Source of the DNA: Hymenobacter sp. YIM 151858-1
GTDB lineage: Bacteria > Bacteroidota > Bacteroidia > Cytophagales > Hymenobacteraceae
DNA length: 64,000 bases
Direction: 5' to 3'
NCBI RefSeq assembly: GCF_025979705.1
Contig: NZ_CP110136.1
Span: 3,100,001-3,164,000, forward strand
Within the stretch, counting starts at the first letter, position 1. The number at the start of each line of letters is the position of its first letter. Below are positions 25,841-34,238 of this stretch, piece by piece. A program made the position numbers and the translations under genes. A model generated the notes under the pieces. It did no database searches and was not told the origin of the DNA. It was given only the letters and a program-made list of their open reading frames with translations.

Positions 25841-26641
25841 ATGATTGACAACCATGTCTATCGGCAATTTGCTTGGAACACTATAATTGTAATAGAATCG
25901 CTACCACAAAAGGAAAGAACTGGCCAAGAGTTGGTAAATTCTATTTTAGGAAGACGGGCAGAGCAGCATGGGTTTCTATGCGGATATTGCAACGTTTACA
26001 GTGCCGAGGATTTCATTGGCGCACTCGAAGAAGTTAAATCAGGAGCAAAAGAAGATGGATTTTTACCAATTATACATATTGAAGCTCACGGTTCTAATCA
26101 AGGTTTAGAGATGGAATCTGGAGAAGTAATAACCTGGAATATTCTGGGTTTGCATCTTCGGCATATCAATACCCTGACCAAAAATAACCTATTGGTGGTG
26201 CTGGGGGCCTGCTATGGAATAGAGATATGGCAGCAGATTACCGTAATAACAAGAGCACCGTTTTGGGGAGTACTAGCTCCTTTAGAAAAAGTTAGTGAAG
26301 CAACTGCACATGAGAGTTTTGTTAATTTTTATGAAAAAATAACCGATCCAAAATTTGATGATTTTGTAGAAGCTGTTCGTGCTATGAATCAGTTTATTGA
26401 CCCTCCTGTATTTCAATTTATAGATTCACAAGAACTTTTTGATTTAGCATGGAAATCTTTTAAAGAAGAATTTGACACCGAGCAAAAAATAAATTTAATG
26501 GTCGACTATCTTATTGAAAATGGCAACGTGCACCCTTCGGTTGACAAGGTGCAGCTCAGAAATTATTGGATTCAAATTTTCAAGCTTGGTGATGAAGGGA
26601 AGCATCATGTGTTTAATTTTTATATGATGTTGGATAAATGA
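25841..26641 (+). CDS. Orphan AT-rich gene with caspase-like His/Cys pattern
   Basis: 266 residues, no recognised named family. Base composition (about 40% GC by eye) and A/T-ending codons differ sharply from the GC-rich neighbours carB and argF', pointing to horizontal gain. A hydrophobic strand runs into HIEAHGS (His 83), and about 40 residues later another strand runs into VVLGACYG (Cys 124). This His-Gly ... Ala-Cys-x-Gly spacing is the mark of clan CD caspase-like peptidases such as CHAT and metacaspase-type proteins. The C-terminal half is helical and acidic, with no membrane segment or signal peptide. It may be a protease effector, possibly of a defence system, but no partner gene is adjacent. 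ATG 25841 starts MIDNHVYRQF. No clear ribosome-binding site is seen. Confidence 0.75.
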   Translation: MIDNHVYRQFAWNTIIVIESLPQKERTGQELVNSILGRRAEQHGFLCGYCNVYSAEDFIGALEEVKSGAKEDGFLPIIHIEAHGSNQGLEMESGEVITWNILGLHLRHINTLTKNNLLVVLGACYGIEIWQQITVITRAPFWGVLAPLEKVSEATAHESFVNFYEKITDPKFDDFVEAVRAMNQFIDPPVFQFIDSQELFDLAWKSFKEEFDTEQKINLMVDYLIENGNVHPSVDKVQLRNYWIQIFKLGDEGKHHVFNFYMMLDK

Positions 26642-26675
26642 AGCTTGACGTTCTAAAATTCCGTAGAACCAACCC

Positions 26676-27620
26676 ATGAAAAAATTCACCTCCTTCGCCG
26701 ACGTACCCGACTACCGCGCCCTGCTGCAACAGGCGCTGGAGATTAAGCAGAACCCCTTCGGCTACCAGCAACTGGGCAAGAACAAAACCGTCGGGCTGAT
26801 TTTCTTCAACCCCAGCCTGCGCACCCGCTTGAGCTCCATTAAGGCGGCCTACAACCTAGGGGCACAAGCATGGGTACTCAACGCCGGCGCCGACTCCTGG
26901 ACCCTGGAAATGGCCGACGGCGCCGTGATGAACGGCGGCACGCAGGAGCACATCAAGGAAGCTATTGCCGTGATGAGCCAGTACTGCGACGTGCTGGGCG
27001 TGCGTACCTTCCCCGGCCTCAAGGACCGCGACGAGGACTACAATGAGGTAGTGTTCAACAAGATTCTGCAGTACGCCACCGTGCCCGTCATCAGCCTGGA
27101 AAGCGCCACGCTGCACCCGTTGCAGTCGTTTGCCGACCTCATTACCGTGGCCGAAACCAAGCAAACCGAGCGCGTGAAAGTGGTGCTGACCTGGGCCCCG
27201 CACGTGCGCGCCCTGCCCCAATGCGTGCCCAACTCCTTCGCCGACTGGTTTTCGGAGGTTGATTGGGTAGACTTCGTCATCACCCACCCCGAGGGCTACG
27301 AGCTGGCCGAACAGTTCACCAAGGCCGCCCGCATCGAGTACGACCAAGCCAAAGCCCTGGAAGGCGCCGACTACGTGTACGCCAAGAACTGGAGCAGCTA
27401 CCGCAAATACGGCCAGGTAATCACCCAGGACCCGAGCTGGATGGTGGACGCCCGCCACATGGCCCTCACCAACAACGCTAAGTTCATCCACTGCCTGCCG
27501 GTGCGCCGCAACGTGGAGGTAAGCGACGCGGTGCTCGACTCGCCCAACTCCCTGGTGGTGCAGGAAGCCGGCAACCGCGTCTTCTCCATGCAAACGGTGC
27601 TGCACGAGATGCTGAAGTAG
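26676..27620 (+). CDS. argF': N-acyl-ornithine carbamoyltransferase
   Basis: 314 residues of the transcarbamylase family. FFNPSLRTRLSS is the carbamoyl-phosphate loop, ESATLHPLQSFADLIT the HPxQ segment and FIHCLPVRRNVEV the C-terminal HCLPVRR motif with the acyl-ornithine-type RR. From memory, this and the LQSFADL and VITHPEGYEL segments match the B. fragilis N-succinylornithine enzyme far better than classical OTC. In the loop thought to set acyl specificity it reads NGGTQEHIKEA; the discriminating position is Pro in the succinyl enzyme and Glu in the acetyl enzyme of Xanthomonas, here it looks like Gln. It ends the arginine cluster and has a terminator at 27648-27675. Confidence 0.93.
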   Translation: MKKFTSFADVPDYRALLQQALEIKQNPFGYQQLGKNKTVGLIFFNPSLRTRLSSIKAAYNLGAQAWVLNAGADSWTLEMADGAVMNGGTQEHIKEAIAVMSQYCDVLGVRTFPGLKDRDEDYNEVVFNKILQYATVPVISLESATLHPLQSFADLITVAETKQTERVKVVLTWAPHVRALPQCVPNSFADWFSEVDWVDFVITHPEGYELAEQFTKAARIEYDQAKALEGADYVYAKNWSSYRKYGQVITQDPSWMVDARHMALTNNAKFIHCLPVRRNVEVSDAVLDSPNSLVVQEAGNRVFSMQTVLHEMLK

Positions 27621-27647
27621 CCACTTCTCTCCTATTGCCCAAAACGC

Positions 27648-27675
27648 AGAAAGCCGGACCTAGGTCCGGCTTTCT
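27648..27675. terminator. Bidirectional terminator, perfect 28-bp palindrome centred on CCTAGG
   Basis: AGAAAGCCGGACCT (27648-27661) and its reverse complement (27662-27675) form a perfect palindrome with CCTAGG at its apex, followed by TGTTT on the plus side. It lies between argF' (stop 27620) and the convergent lipoprotein gene (stop 27718), so it can serve both. Confidence 0.8.
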
Positions 27676-27717
27676 TGTTTGGTAAATGGCAGCGCGCTGC
27701 GCCTAGGTGCAAATGCC

Positions 27718-28248
27718 CTACAGCGGATCGGCGGTTACCTTGAATTTGGAATCGGCGCGCATGGTGATGTCCTGCGTTACGGCCGCCCGGATGCGTGCTT
27801 CGGTGGTTAGGGTGTAGCTCGAAGCCTTGATGTACTTATCGAGCTTGGCGCCGCTGGGCTGCAGATCGATGGTGCGCACGCCGCGCGGTACCGACGAGAG
27901 CGAGGCCAGCGGCACGCGGTCGTTCTGGTCGGTGCTGATGTAGATGGTGATGCTTTCGAGGAAGTCGAAGTTGGCCGTGTTGGGGTCGGTGATGGTAAGT
28001 GTAAGCTTGGTGAGGCTTACGTCTTTCACTAGGTCGGCGCGGGTGTCCTCGTTCCTGAAACGGTCCTCGGACTTGGTAGTAACCGAAACGGGCGCTACCG
28101 GAATAACCGAGCCGAAGGGCAGGTTGCTACCAGCTACGCGGATATTCTGCGAATCTTCGATGGTGAAGGTGAGAATCTTGTCGAGTTTTTTGCAGGCAAC
28201 GGCCGAGAGCAGGGCCATAGTCGCCAGCAGTAAGAGTACTTTATTCAT
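27718..28248 (-). CDS. Hypothetical lipoprotein
   Basis: 176 residues. The N-terminus MNKVLLLLATMALLSAVACKK has a lipobox (SAVAC, Cys 19), so the protein is expected to be a lipoprotein of the inner or outer membrane. The rest is beta-rich with many Thr and Ser (VSLTKLTLTITDPNTANFDF, DITMRADSKFKVT) and resembles the many unassigned Bacteroidota lipoproteins that fold as beta sandwiches. No enzymatic motif is visible and I do not recognise a family. It converges with argF'. Confidence 0.75.
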   Translation of the reverse strand: MNKVLLLLATMALLSAVACKKLDKILTFTIEDSQNIRVAGSNLPFGSVIPVAPVSVTTKSEDRFRNEDTRADLVKDVSLTKLTLTITDPNTANFDFLESITIYISTDQNDRVPLASLSSVPRGVRTIDLQPSGAKLDKYIKASSYTLTTEARIRAAVTQDITMRADSKFKVTADPL

Positions 28249-28299
28249 GTAGTTGGCTTTTGTCGAGTTTACGAAGATCGGCAGAAGAAAGATTTACGA

Positions 28300-29607
28300 C
28301 TACCCTGCCCATTCGCGCACAACAAAGCGCTGCAACAACAGCAAGAGCAACGCGCTGTTGCCCGCTACACTGAGCACCAGCGCCGCCTGGCGCACACGCG
28401 GGTAAGGGCTAGCTGTTGCCAGCACCACCATAGCGGCCAGGCCTAGTAGTAAATAAGCAGTTAGCGTCCGGACGTGACCGTAAGAGCGGAAAAGCACCAT
28501 CCAGCACACTTCGGCAGCCAGCCACACCCACAACAGGCGCTTGTAGTCGAAACGCACTTGCCCGAGCACCCAGCTCAGCAGCACCACAAAGAATGGCGTG
28601 GCGAACACGTAGCGGCTCAGGCTGGCCACAATGCCGCCTTTGGTGGCAACCGTGATGGTAGCCACGCCGGCTACGTAAATAAGGGCAAACACCACCGCAA
28701 ACGGCACCGCAGCAGCCCGGTTGGGGTGCACCAGCAGATAGGCCAGGTAAACAGCGCAAGCAACAGCCACCAGCAACGCCAACGACTCGTAGCGCGTCAT
28801 CATATCGCCGCCCCAGCTGTGGAGAGGCCATGCAGGCACCTGCAGGTGAATGTTCCATCCCTGGCGCTGAGCTTGGCCGAACGCCATCCAAATGCCCGTA
28901 TCGCGGTAGTGCACGCACAGGCTAATCAGCATGCCTGTGCCCGAGGCCAGCGCCCCACCTAGGACTTGCCGCCATAGCTCCCGCTGGGCTTGGTGCCGCA
29001 GCAGTAAGGCCGTAAGCAACAGAGCTGGCACAAACACGAAGGCAACCGAGCGCGTGCAGCTGCACAGCAACAGCCCTGCCCAGGCCAGCGGCGCTTGTTG
29101 CTCCCGCCACCCAATAAGGGCCGCTGCGCCGCCCACAAAAAACAGCGCCTCGCTGTAGGGCACGGCCATAAAAAACATCGATGGCACCGACAGCGCCAAC
29201 AGTTGCTGCCCCCGCGTGAGGCGCCACGCCCGGGCCAGCGCCGCAAACGCCAGCACAAACAGCCCTAGGTTAAGCAGGCTGATGCCCACGGCCCCCAGCC
29301 CCGTAGCGCGCCACAGCAGTGGAAATGCCGGGAAGAAAGCGGTTCGGATGAGGTCGTAGCCCTGGTTGCGGATGAACAGGTAATGCTCGGCATCCCACTC
29401 CAGCAGCCCGCGGGCGGTAATGGGCTGCGCCCCTAGGTAGGGCAGCAGTACCACCGCCAGCAGCACCATGCCAGCCGTGTACAAAGCGGGCACCAGCAAG
29501 TAGCGCCAAAAGCTGCCCGGCTTGCTGGCTTCAGCAGTGGCTTGTGCCGGGCCGATAATAGTACCGGACGCTGCGGTGGCAGCGTCCGGTACGTTCGATT
29601 GTGACAT
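28300..29607 (-). CDS. PIG-V/Gpi18-like mannosyltransferase (integral membrane)
   Basis: 435 residues with about ten predicted membrane segments. The conserved luminal loop LLEWDAEHYLFIRNQGYD followed by AFFPAFPLLWR matches the WDxxHY...FFPxxP pattern of GT-C glycosyltransferases of the PIG-V (GPI mannosyltransferase II) family. Bacteria have no GPI anchors, so the acceptor is probably another lipid-linked or cell-surface sugar; the donor is likely polyprenyl-phosphate-linked. The start at 29607 is 14 bp after the hmgA stop, and a 14-bp hairpin overlaps codons 6-16. It reads leftward behind hmgA and is probably co-transcribed. Confidence 0.8.
   Translation of the reverse strand: MSQSNVPDAATAASGTIIGPAQATAEASKPGSFWRYLLVPALYTAGMVLLAVVLLPYLGAQPITARGLLEWDAEHYLFIRNQGYDLIRTAFFPAFPLLWRATGLGAVGISLLNLGLFVLAFAALARAWRLTRGQQLLALSVPSMFFMAVPYSEALFFVGGAAALIGWREQQAPLAWAGLLLCSCTRSVAFVFVPALLLTALLLRHQAQRELWRQVLGGALASGTGMLISLCVHYRDTGIWMAFGQAQRQGWNIHLQVPAWPLHSWGGDMMTRYESLALLVAVACAVYLAYLLVHPNRAAAVPFAVVFALIYVAGVATITVATKGGIVASLSRYVFATPFFVVLLSWVLGQVRFDYKRLLWVWLAAEVCWMVLFRSYGHVRTLTAYLLLGLAAMVVLATASPYPRVRQAALVLSVAGNSALLLLLLQRFVVREWAG
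29561..29592. repeat. Perfect 14-bp hairpin inside the start of the PIG-V-like gene
   Basis: GTACCGGACGCTGC (29561-29574) pairs exactly with GCAGCGTCCGGTAC (29579-29592) around a GGTG loop. It lies in codons 6-16 of the 28300-29607 gene and close behind the stop of hmgA. It could hinder translation start or slow the polymerase; there is no T-tract. Confidence 0.6.
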
Positions 29608-29621
29608 ACTATGTACTCGGG

Positions 29622-30827
29622 TTAATCCATCATGTCGGCCGGTTTGGGGCCGGCGTGCGGATAATCAGGGTTCCAGCTCATGGGGTAGCCGGTGTCTTCG
29701 TACTGCAGGGCCGTTTCGGTGAGGTATAGCGGGCGGAAGGTGTCCACCATTACGGCCAGCTCGTGGGTTTCCTTTTTGCCGATGCTGGCCTCCACGGTGC
29801 CGGGGTGCGGGCCGTGCGGCAGCCCCGAGGGGTGCAGGGTAAACGACGCCAGATCGACGCCGCGGCGCGACATGAAGTTGCCGGCTACGTAGTACAGCAC
29901 CTCATCGGAGTCGACGTTGCTGTGGTTATAGGGTGCCGGAATAGCCTCGGGGTGGTAGTCGAACAGGCGCGGCACGAAGGAGCAAATCACGAAGTTGTGC
30001 GCCTCGAACTGCTGGTGCACGGGTGGCGGCTGGTGAATGCGGCCCGTAATCGGCTCGAAATCGTGGATGCTCATGGCGTACGGGAAGAAGTAGCCGTCCC
30101 AGCCAACCACATCGAAAGGAGTGTGGGCGTAAATCAGCTCGTGCAGAGCGCCTTCGCGCTTCACCAGCACGCGGTATTCCTCGCGGTCGTCATCTTCCGT
30201 CACCAGCTCGTGCGGCGGCCGAATGTCCCGCTCGCAGTAGGGCGAGTGCTCGAGCAGCTGCCCGAAGTGGTTGCGGTAGCGGCGGCAGGTTTCCACGGGG
30301 CTGAACGACTCGATAACGAGCAGGCGCACCGGGCCTTCTTCGAAATGAAACTGATGAATGATGGTGCGCGGGATTACCACATAGTCGCCGGGCTCGAACG
30401 CGACCTTGCCCAGCTGGCTCCACAGCTCGCCGCGGCCTTCGTGCACGAAGATAACCTCGTCGGCCAAGGCGTTTTTGTAGTAATAGTCCATGCGCGCCTG
30501 CGAGGGGTTGCAGATGCTCAGGGCCACGTCGGCGTTGGCCAGCAGGGTTTGGCGGGCACCTAGGTAATCGGTGCCGGTGCTGGTTTGAGGCAGCGTGCGC
30601 AGGTGCGTGGGCTGCAGCGGGCGGTCTTTCAGCAGCTTGGGGCTAAAGGGCTGCGGCTCGCCTACGCGCTTAATTTGGGTAGGTGGGTTTTTATGGTACA
30701 GCAGCGACGACAAGCCCGAAAAGCCCAGCGTGCCCACCAGCTGCTCGGCGTAGAGCGAGCCATCGGGTTGGCGGAACTGGGTGTGGCGCTTGCGCGGAAT
30801 CTGACCTAGGCGGGTGTAATACGGCAT
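29622..30827 (-). CDS. hmgA: Homogentisate 1,2-dioxygenase
   Basis: 401 residues. The cupin-type iron dioxygenase opens the ring of homogentisate to maleylacetoacetate in tyrosine and phenylalanine breakdown. Visible are DEVIFVHEGRGELWSQLG, PGDYVVIPRTIIHQF, VIESFSPVE, TPFDVVGWDG and, near the C-terminus, YNHSNVDSDEVLYY and HPSGLPHGPHPGT with the iron-binding His/Glu residues. Length and layout match the Bacteroidota type. Other tyrosine-breakdown genes (hppD, fahA) are not in this window. The gene starts MPYYTRLGQIPRKRH at 30827. It is followed closely by the PIG-V-like gene. Confidence 0.95.
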   Translation of the reverse strand: MPYYTRLGQIPRKRHTQFRQPDGSLYAEQLVGTLGFSGLSSLLYHKNPPTQIKRVGEPQPFSPKLLKDRPLQPTHLRTLPQTSTGTDYLGARQTLLANADVALSICNPSQARMDYYYKNALADEVIFVHEGRGELWSQLGKVAFEPGDYVVIPRTIIHQFHFEEGPVRLLVIESFSPVETCRRYRNHFGQLLEHSPYCERDIRPPHELVTEDDDREEYRVLVKREGALHELIYAHTPFDVVGWDGYFFPYAMSIHDFEPITGRIHQPPPVHQQFEAHNFVICSFVPRLFDYHPEAIPAPYNHSNVDSDEVLYYVAGNFMSRRGVDLASFTLHPSGLPHGPHPGTVEASIGKKETHELAVMVDTFRPLYLTETALQYEDTGYPMSWNPDYPHAGPKPADMMD

Positions 30828-30958
30828 AAGCAGACGGGAAACTTGGGTGGGAATTTGGGCCGGTTGGGTAGCCGTGAAGGTACGAAAAACCCCCGCCGGC
30901 CGACGAACTTGCTCCCCCCTCCTGCCGCCCTTGCCCGGCCCGCCACCTAGGGCGCCGC

Positions 30959-32644
30959 CTACTCGCTCGGCTGCTTGAGCGCCAGCTTGCTGCTACCCGC
31001 CTGCAGGGCGTGCAGGGCCTGCTGCAGCTCCAGGTCCTGGTCGCGCATCACGGCGTAGTAGGCGTCTTTGCCGTAGGCGCTGCGGGCCACCAGGGCTTTC
31101 AGCTGGGCGCGCAAGGCGGCGGCGCTGCGGCGCAGGCTGGCCGCGTCGGGGCGCACGCCCTCCTGGGCACCGCGGGCAGCCAGGGCCTGCAGCTGCACCT
31201 CGCTGATGTCGAACGTGCGGGCAAATTGCTGAAACGTCATCTGCTCCAACTCGGGGCGGTGCTGCTGGTACAGGTTCAGGGCAAACTCGCGCACCACGTT
31301 GGCCGCCTGCAGGCGGGCGTAGTAGCGGTTGTTTACCACCGTATCGCGCGGCACAAACAAATCGGGCATGATGCCCCCGCCGCCGTACACGGTGCGGCCG
31401 TGCGAGGTGCGGAAGCGCAGCTCGGGCGCAAAGTGCACGCTATCGGCATGGAAGGCTTCGCCGCGGGCGTAGCGCTCCTGCAGCTCCCGGTCGTAGGCAG
31501 CTACGCCGTTGCGGTAGGGCTTTTGGATGGAGCGGCCCGAGGGCGTGTAGTAGCGCGCAATGGTGAGGCGCAGCTCGGAGCCATCGTTGAGGGTAATGGG
31601 CTGCTGCACCAGGCCTTTGCCGAAGGTGCGGCGGCCCACCAGCAGGGCGCGGTCGTGGTCTTGCAAGGCGCCGGCCAGCACCTCGGAGGCCGAGGCCGAG
31701 CCTTCGTCGACGAGCACCACCAGCTGGCCCTCCTCGAACTCGCCCAGCACGCGCGAAAACGTCTGGCTGTCGTACTGGTCGCCCTTACCGTCGGTGTACA
31801 CGATTTTGCGCGTGCCGGCAATAAATTCGTCGGCCACTTTGGTGGCGCGGTCGAGGTAGCCGCCGGGGTTGCCGCGCAAATCCAGCACCAGCTTCTCCAT
31901 GCCCTCGCGGCGCAACCGACCCAGGGCCGCCTTAAACTCGTCGTAGGTGCCGGCGGCAAAGCGGCTGATTTTGATGTAGCCCGTTTGCCCGTCCATCAGG
32001 TAGGCCACATCAACCGAGCTGTTCGGAATGCGGTTGCGCGTGAGGGCCATCATCAGGGGGCGCGTTTGGCCGCGGCGCAGCAGCAGCAGGCGCACGGTGC
32101 TGCCGCGCGGGCCGCGCAGGCGGGCAAACACCTGATCGGTGGTGTAGTGCTGGCCCGATACGTTGTGGCCATCCACGGCCAGAATCCGGTCGCCGGGCTG
32201 CATGCCGGCCTGCTCGGCCGGGCCGCCGCTCAGCGGGGCTACCACCGTGGCGGTATCGCGAAACAGGTTGAACTCCACCCCAATGCCGTCGTAGTCGCTC
32301 TGCAGAAACGCGGCGGCCTGCTGCTGCTCCTTGGCCGGAATGTAGGTGGAGTGCGGGTCGAGGCGTTCGAGCAGGCGCTTGATGGCGTAGTCCGACAGCT
32401 CCTCGGCGTTGACGCTATCGACGTACTCGCGGTCGACGTAGCTCAGGATTTCCTTGAACTTGAGGTAGCCGCGCGCCGTGGCGTCGGGGTTTTGCTCCGA
32501 GGGCCGAAACGGGTTGGCCCCCAGCAGCACCCCGCAGGCCAGCGCGCACGCCAGCAGCAACGGCTGCCGCCAGCGCGCCCACGCGCTTCGCGCCCGCGCA
32601 GCCCCAGCGGGGCGCGGCGCTTCCGGCTTTGAAGCAGCTTTCAT
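30959..32644 (-). CDS. S41-family C-terminal processing peptidase
   Basis: 561 residues. Single N-terminal membrane anchor/signal (PLLLACALACGVLLGANPF), an S41 N-terminal helical part, a PDZ domain (GIGVEFNLFRDTATVVAPLSGGPAEQAGMQPGDRILAV region) and the catalytic domain with KLVLDLRGNPGGYL, DEGSASASEVLAGALQDH (nucleophile Ser) and RRTFGKGLVQ (general base Lys). It is a periplasmic Tsp/CtpA-type protease that trims or degrades envelope proteins. The C-terminal 160 residues are helical, as in Bacteroidota members. The start MKAASKPEAP at 32644 is used; an upstream in-frame ATG adds 24 unlike residues. A good -7 element is 62 bp upstream. Confidence 0.93.
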   Translation of the reverse strand: MKAASKPEAPRPAGAARARSAWARWRQPLLLACALACGVLLGANPFRPSEQNPDATARGYLKFKEILSYVDREYVDSVNAEELSDYAIKRLLERLDPHSTYIPAKEQQQAAAFLQSDYDGIGVEFNLFRDTATVVAPLSGGPAEQAGMQPGDRILAVDGHNVSGQHYTTDQVFARLRGPRGSTVRLLLLRRGQTRPLMMALTRNRIPNSSVDVAYLMDGQTGYIKISRFAAGTYDEFKAALGRLRREGMEKLVLDLRGNPGGYLDRATKVADEFIAGTRKIVYTDGKGDQYDSQTFSRVLGEFEEGQLVVLVDEGSASASEVLAGALQDHDRALLVGRRTFGKGLVQQPITLNDGSELRLTIARYYTPSGRSIQKPYRNGVAAYDRELQERYARGEAFHADSVHFAPELRFRTSHGRTVYGGGGIMPDLFVPRDTVVNNRYYARLQAANVVREFALNLYQQHRPELEQMTFQQFARTFDISEVQLQALAARGAQEGVRPDAASLRRSAAALRAQLKALVARSAYGKDAYYAVMRDQDLELQQALHALQAGSSKLALKQPSE

Positions 32645-32705
32645 CAGGGTCAGAGGGGCGAGTAAATGTGAGCGATAAGCAGCGGGTAAGCGAACGGATA
32701 CTACC

Positions 32706-32713
32706 CAAAAATA
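32706..32713 (-). promoter_or_regulatory. Candidate -7 element of the S41 protease gene
   Basis: On the minus strand the octamer is TATTTTTG, an exact fit to TAnnTTTG, 62 bp before the start at 32644. No obvious -33 element is seen. The remaining 365-bp divergent gap up to 33009 is AT-rich around 32757-32830 and holds no gene. Confidence 0.5.
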
Positions 32714-33009
32714 CAAAGCCTGCAGCTACGAACTCGGCAGAACTTGGGCCGCATGGTAATTTTCCAATAAAAACACAGGTTTTTATATATTTAATTCTAC
32801 TGCACAATTCCACCACCAAGTGCATTTATCTGCTGTTGTGTTGGGATTGTGCTAAGGCCCAATCATTTCACCCCAACTGTACTTATCGAACCCTGCCTGC
32901 TTGCTCCCTCGCAAAGTGTACATTGCGCTACTACTTGCCCTGGCCCCGCCAACGGCCTGTTCTGGCTCAGGGCGCTCGTTGCGTATCCTTGTTAATTGCA
33001 ATCCATCAG

Positions 33010-33639
33010 ATGAAACCGATACCCGTTGCCGTATTCCTAGGTGCGCTGGCCCTGGCCAGCTGCGAAAAGCGCGAGGGCCCCACCTTGGTGGAGGGCCAGG
33101 TGGTGGACAAGTACACGGGCCGGGGCGTGCCGCACGCCCGGGTGCAGGTGCTGGCGCAGGGCGGCAGCGGGCTGGCCGGCGGCTTTGTGCCCCTGGGCGA
33201 CCCGCACCCGGCCGACGCGCAGGGCCGCTTCCGCTTTCGCTTCGAGGCCGAGGCGCACAGCGCCTACAAGCTGGCCGGCTACGCGCCGGGGCGCTACCAG
33301 GCCCACCTGCAGGGCGCGCCCGCGCTGCGCCGCGGCGGGCGCAACAACGGCCTGCGCCTGCCGGCCCTGCCCTTCGCCTGGGTGCGCGTGCGCCTCACCA
33401 ACGTGCCCCCGCGCCAGCCGGCCGACATCTACGTGGCTCCGTTCATGCAGGACGCGCAAGGCTCGGACGCCGTACATTTGTCGCGCCAGTTGCGCGACAC
33501 CACCGTCCTGCGCATGTTCTATGGGAACTTTCCGCACACGCTGAGCTGGCAAATCGTCGTCAACGGGCAAGGCGCCCTCCACCAGCGCCCCATCACCTAC
33601 CCGCCCCTCGACACCACCGACGTCGAAATTCAGTTTTAG
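33010..33639 (+). CDS. Lipoprotein with carboxypeptidase-regulatory-like domain
   Basis: 209 residues. The N-terminus MKPIPVAVFLGALALASCEKREG has a lipobox (LASC, Cys 19). Next, VEGQVVDKYTGRGVPHARVQVLAQ is the start of a carboxypeptidase-regulatory-like beta domain, with ADAQGRFRFRFEAE as its following strands. These domains are beta-sandwich extensions common in Bacteroidota surface proteins and often bind other proteins or glycans. No enzyme motif is visible. The start at 33010 is set by the lipoprotein signal. GC content is very high. It diverges from the S41 protease gene. Confidence 0.8.
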   Translation: MKPIPVAVFLGALALASCEKREGPTLVEGQVVDKYTGRGVPHARVQVLAQGGSGLAGGFVPLGDPHPADAQGRFRFRFEAEAHSAYKLAGYAPGRYQAHLQGAPALRRGGRNNGLRLPALPFAWVRVRLTNVPPRQPADIYVAPFMQDAQGSDAVHLSRQLRDTTVLRMFYGNFPHTLSWQIVVNGQGALHQRPITYPPLDTTDVEIQF

Positions 33640-33759
33640 CCGCTGCTGGCTTACCCCTTGCCGCCAAACCGGCCGCCGGCACCTAGGGGGCGGGCGGCGC
33701 CGGGCCTAGGTGCTGCGGGCAACTTGGGCCGCCGGGCACCTACTGCCGGCTGGCTGCCG

Positions 33760-33767
33760 TATCTTTG
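33760..33767 (+). promoter_or_regulatory. Candidate -7 element, TATCTTTG
   Basis: TATCTTTG is an exact fit to the Bacteroidota -7 consensus TAnnTTTG, 55 bp upstream of ruvX. It is the best promoter-like match in the window. It probably drives ruvX-def. Confidence 0.55.
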
Positions 33768-33821
33768 CGGGGGCAGCGCCACCCAGGCGCGGCCGGTTTT
33801 TCGCTCGTTTCCAAGCCCCTT

Positions 33822-34238
33822 ATGGCCCGCCTTCTTGCCATCGATTACGGCCACAAGCGCGTGGGCCTGGCCGTAACGGACCCGCTGCAGCTCATCGCCA
33901 CGCCGCTCGACACGATTCATAGCCAGGAGCTGTTTGCCTTCGTGAAGAAGTACCACCAGCAGGAGCAGCTGGCGGGCATCGTTATCGGCATGCCGCGCAC
34001 CTTGCTCAACGAGGCCACCGACTCCACGCCCGCCGTGGTGGGCGTGGTGCGCAAGCTGCGCCGCGAGCTGCCCGAGGTGCCCGTGCACGAGGTAGACGAG
34101 CGGTTTACCTCGCGCATGGCCAGGCAGGCCATGCTCGACGGCGGCCTGGGCCAGAAAGCCCGCCGCGACAAAGCCTTGGTCGACCGCGTCAGCGCCACCA
34201 TCATTCTGCAATCTTTTCTTGACTCTCGCCCCGTATGA
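33822..34238 (+). CDS. ruvX: Holliday-junction resolvase-like RuvX/YqgF
   Basis: 138 residues. The RNase H-like fold opens with LLAIDYGHKRVGLAVTD, the strand carrying the first catalytic Asp. IVIGMPRTLLN and VHEVDERFTSRMA follow, with the second acidic residue, and DKALVDRVSATIILQSFL brings the last Asp. The family acts in pre-16S rRNA maturation and is also called a putative resolvase. ATG 33822 is in the right place; the longer upstream frame is Arg/Gly-rich and not family-like. Its stop overlaps the def start by 4 bp (ATGA), so the two are coupled. Confidence 0.93.
   Translation: MARLLAIDYGHKRVGLAVTDPLQLIATPLDTIHSQELFAFVKKYHQQEQLAGIVIGMPRTLLNEATDSTPAVVGVVRKLRRELPEVPVHEVDERFTSRMARQAMLDGGLGQKARRDKALVDRVSATIILQSFLDSRPV

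Noticed and set aside
31010-32632. A 540-codon plus-strand frame opposite the S41 protease
   Set aside because: Composition is typical of a shadow frame (Gln/Ala/Gly/His-rich) and the minus strand holds a full S41 peptidase.
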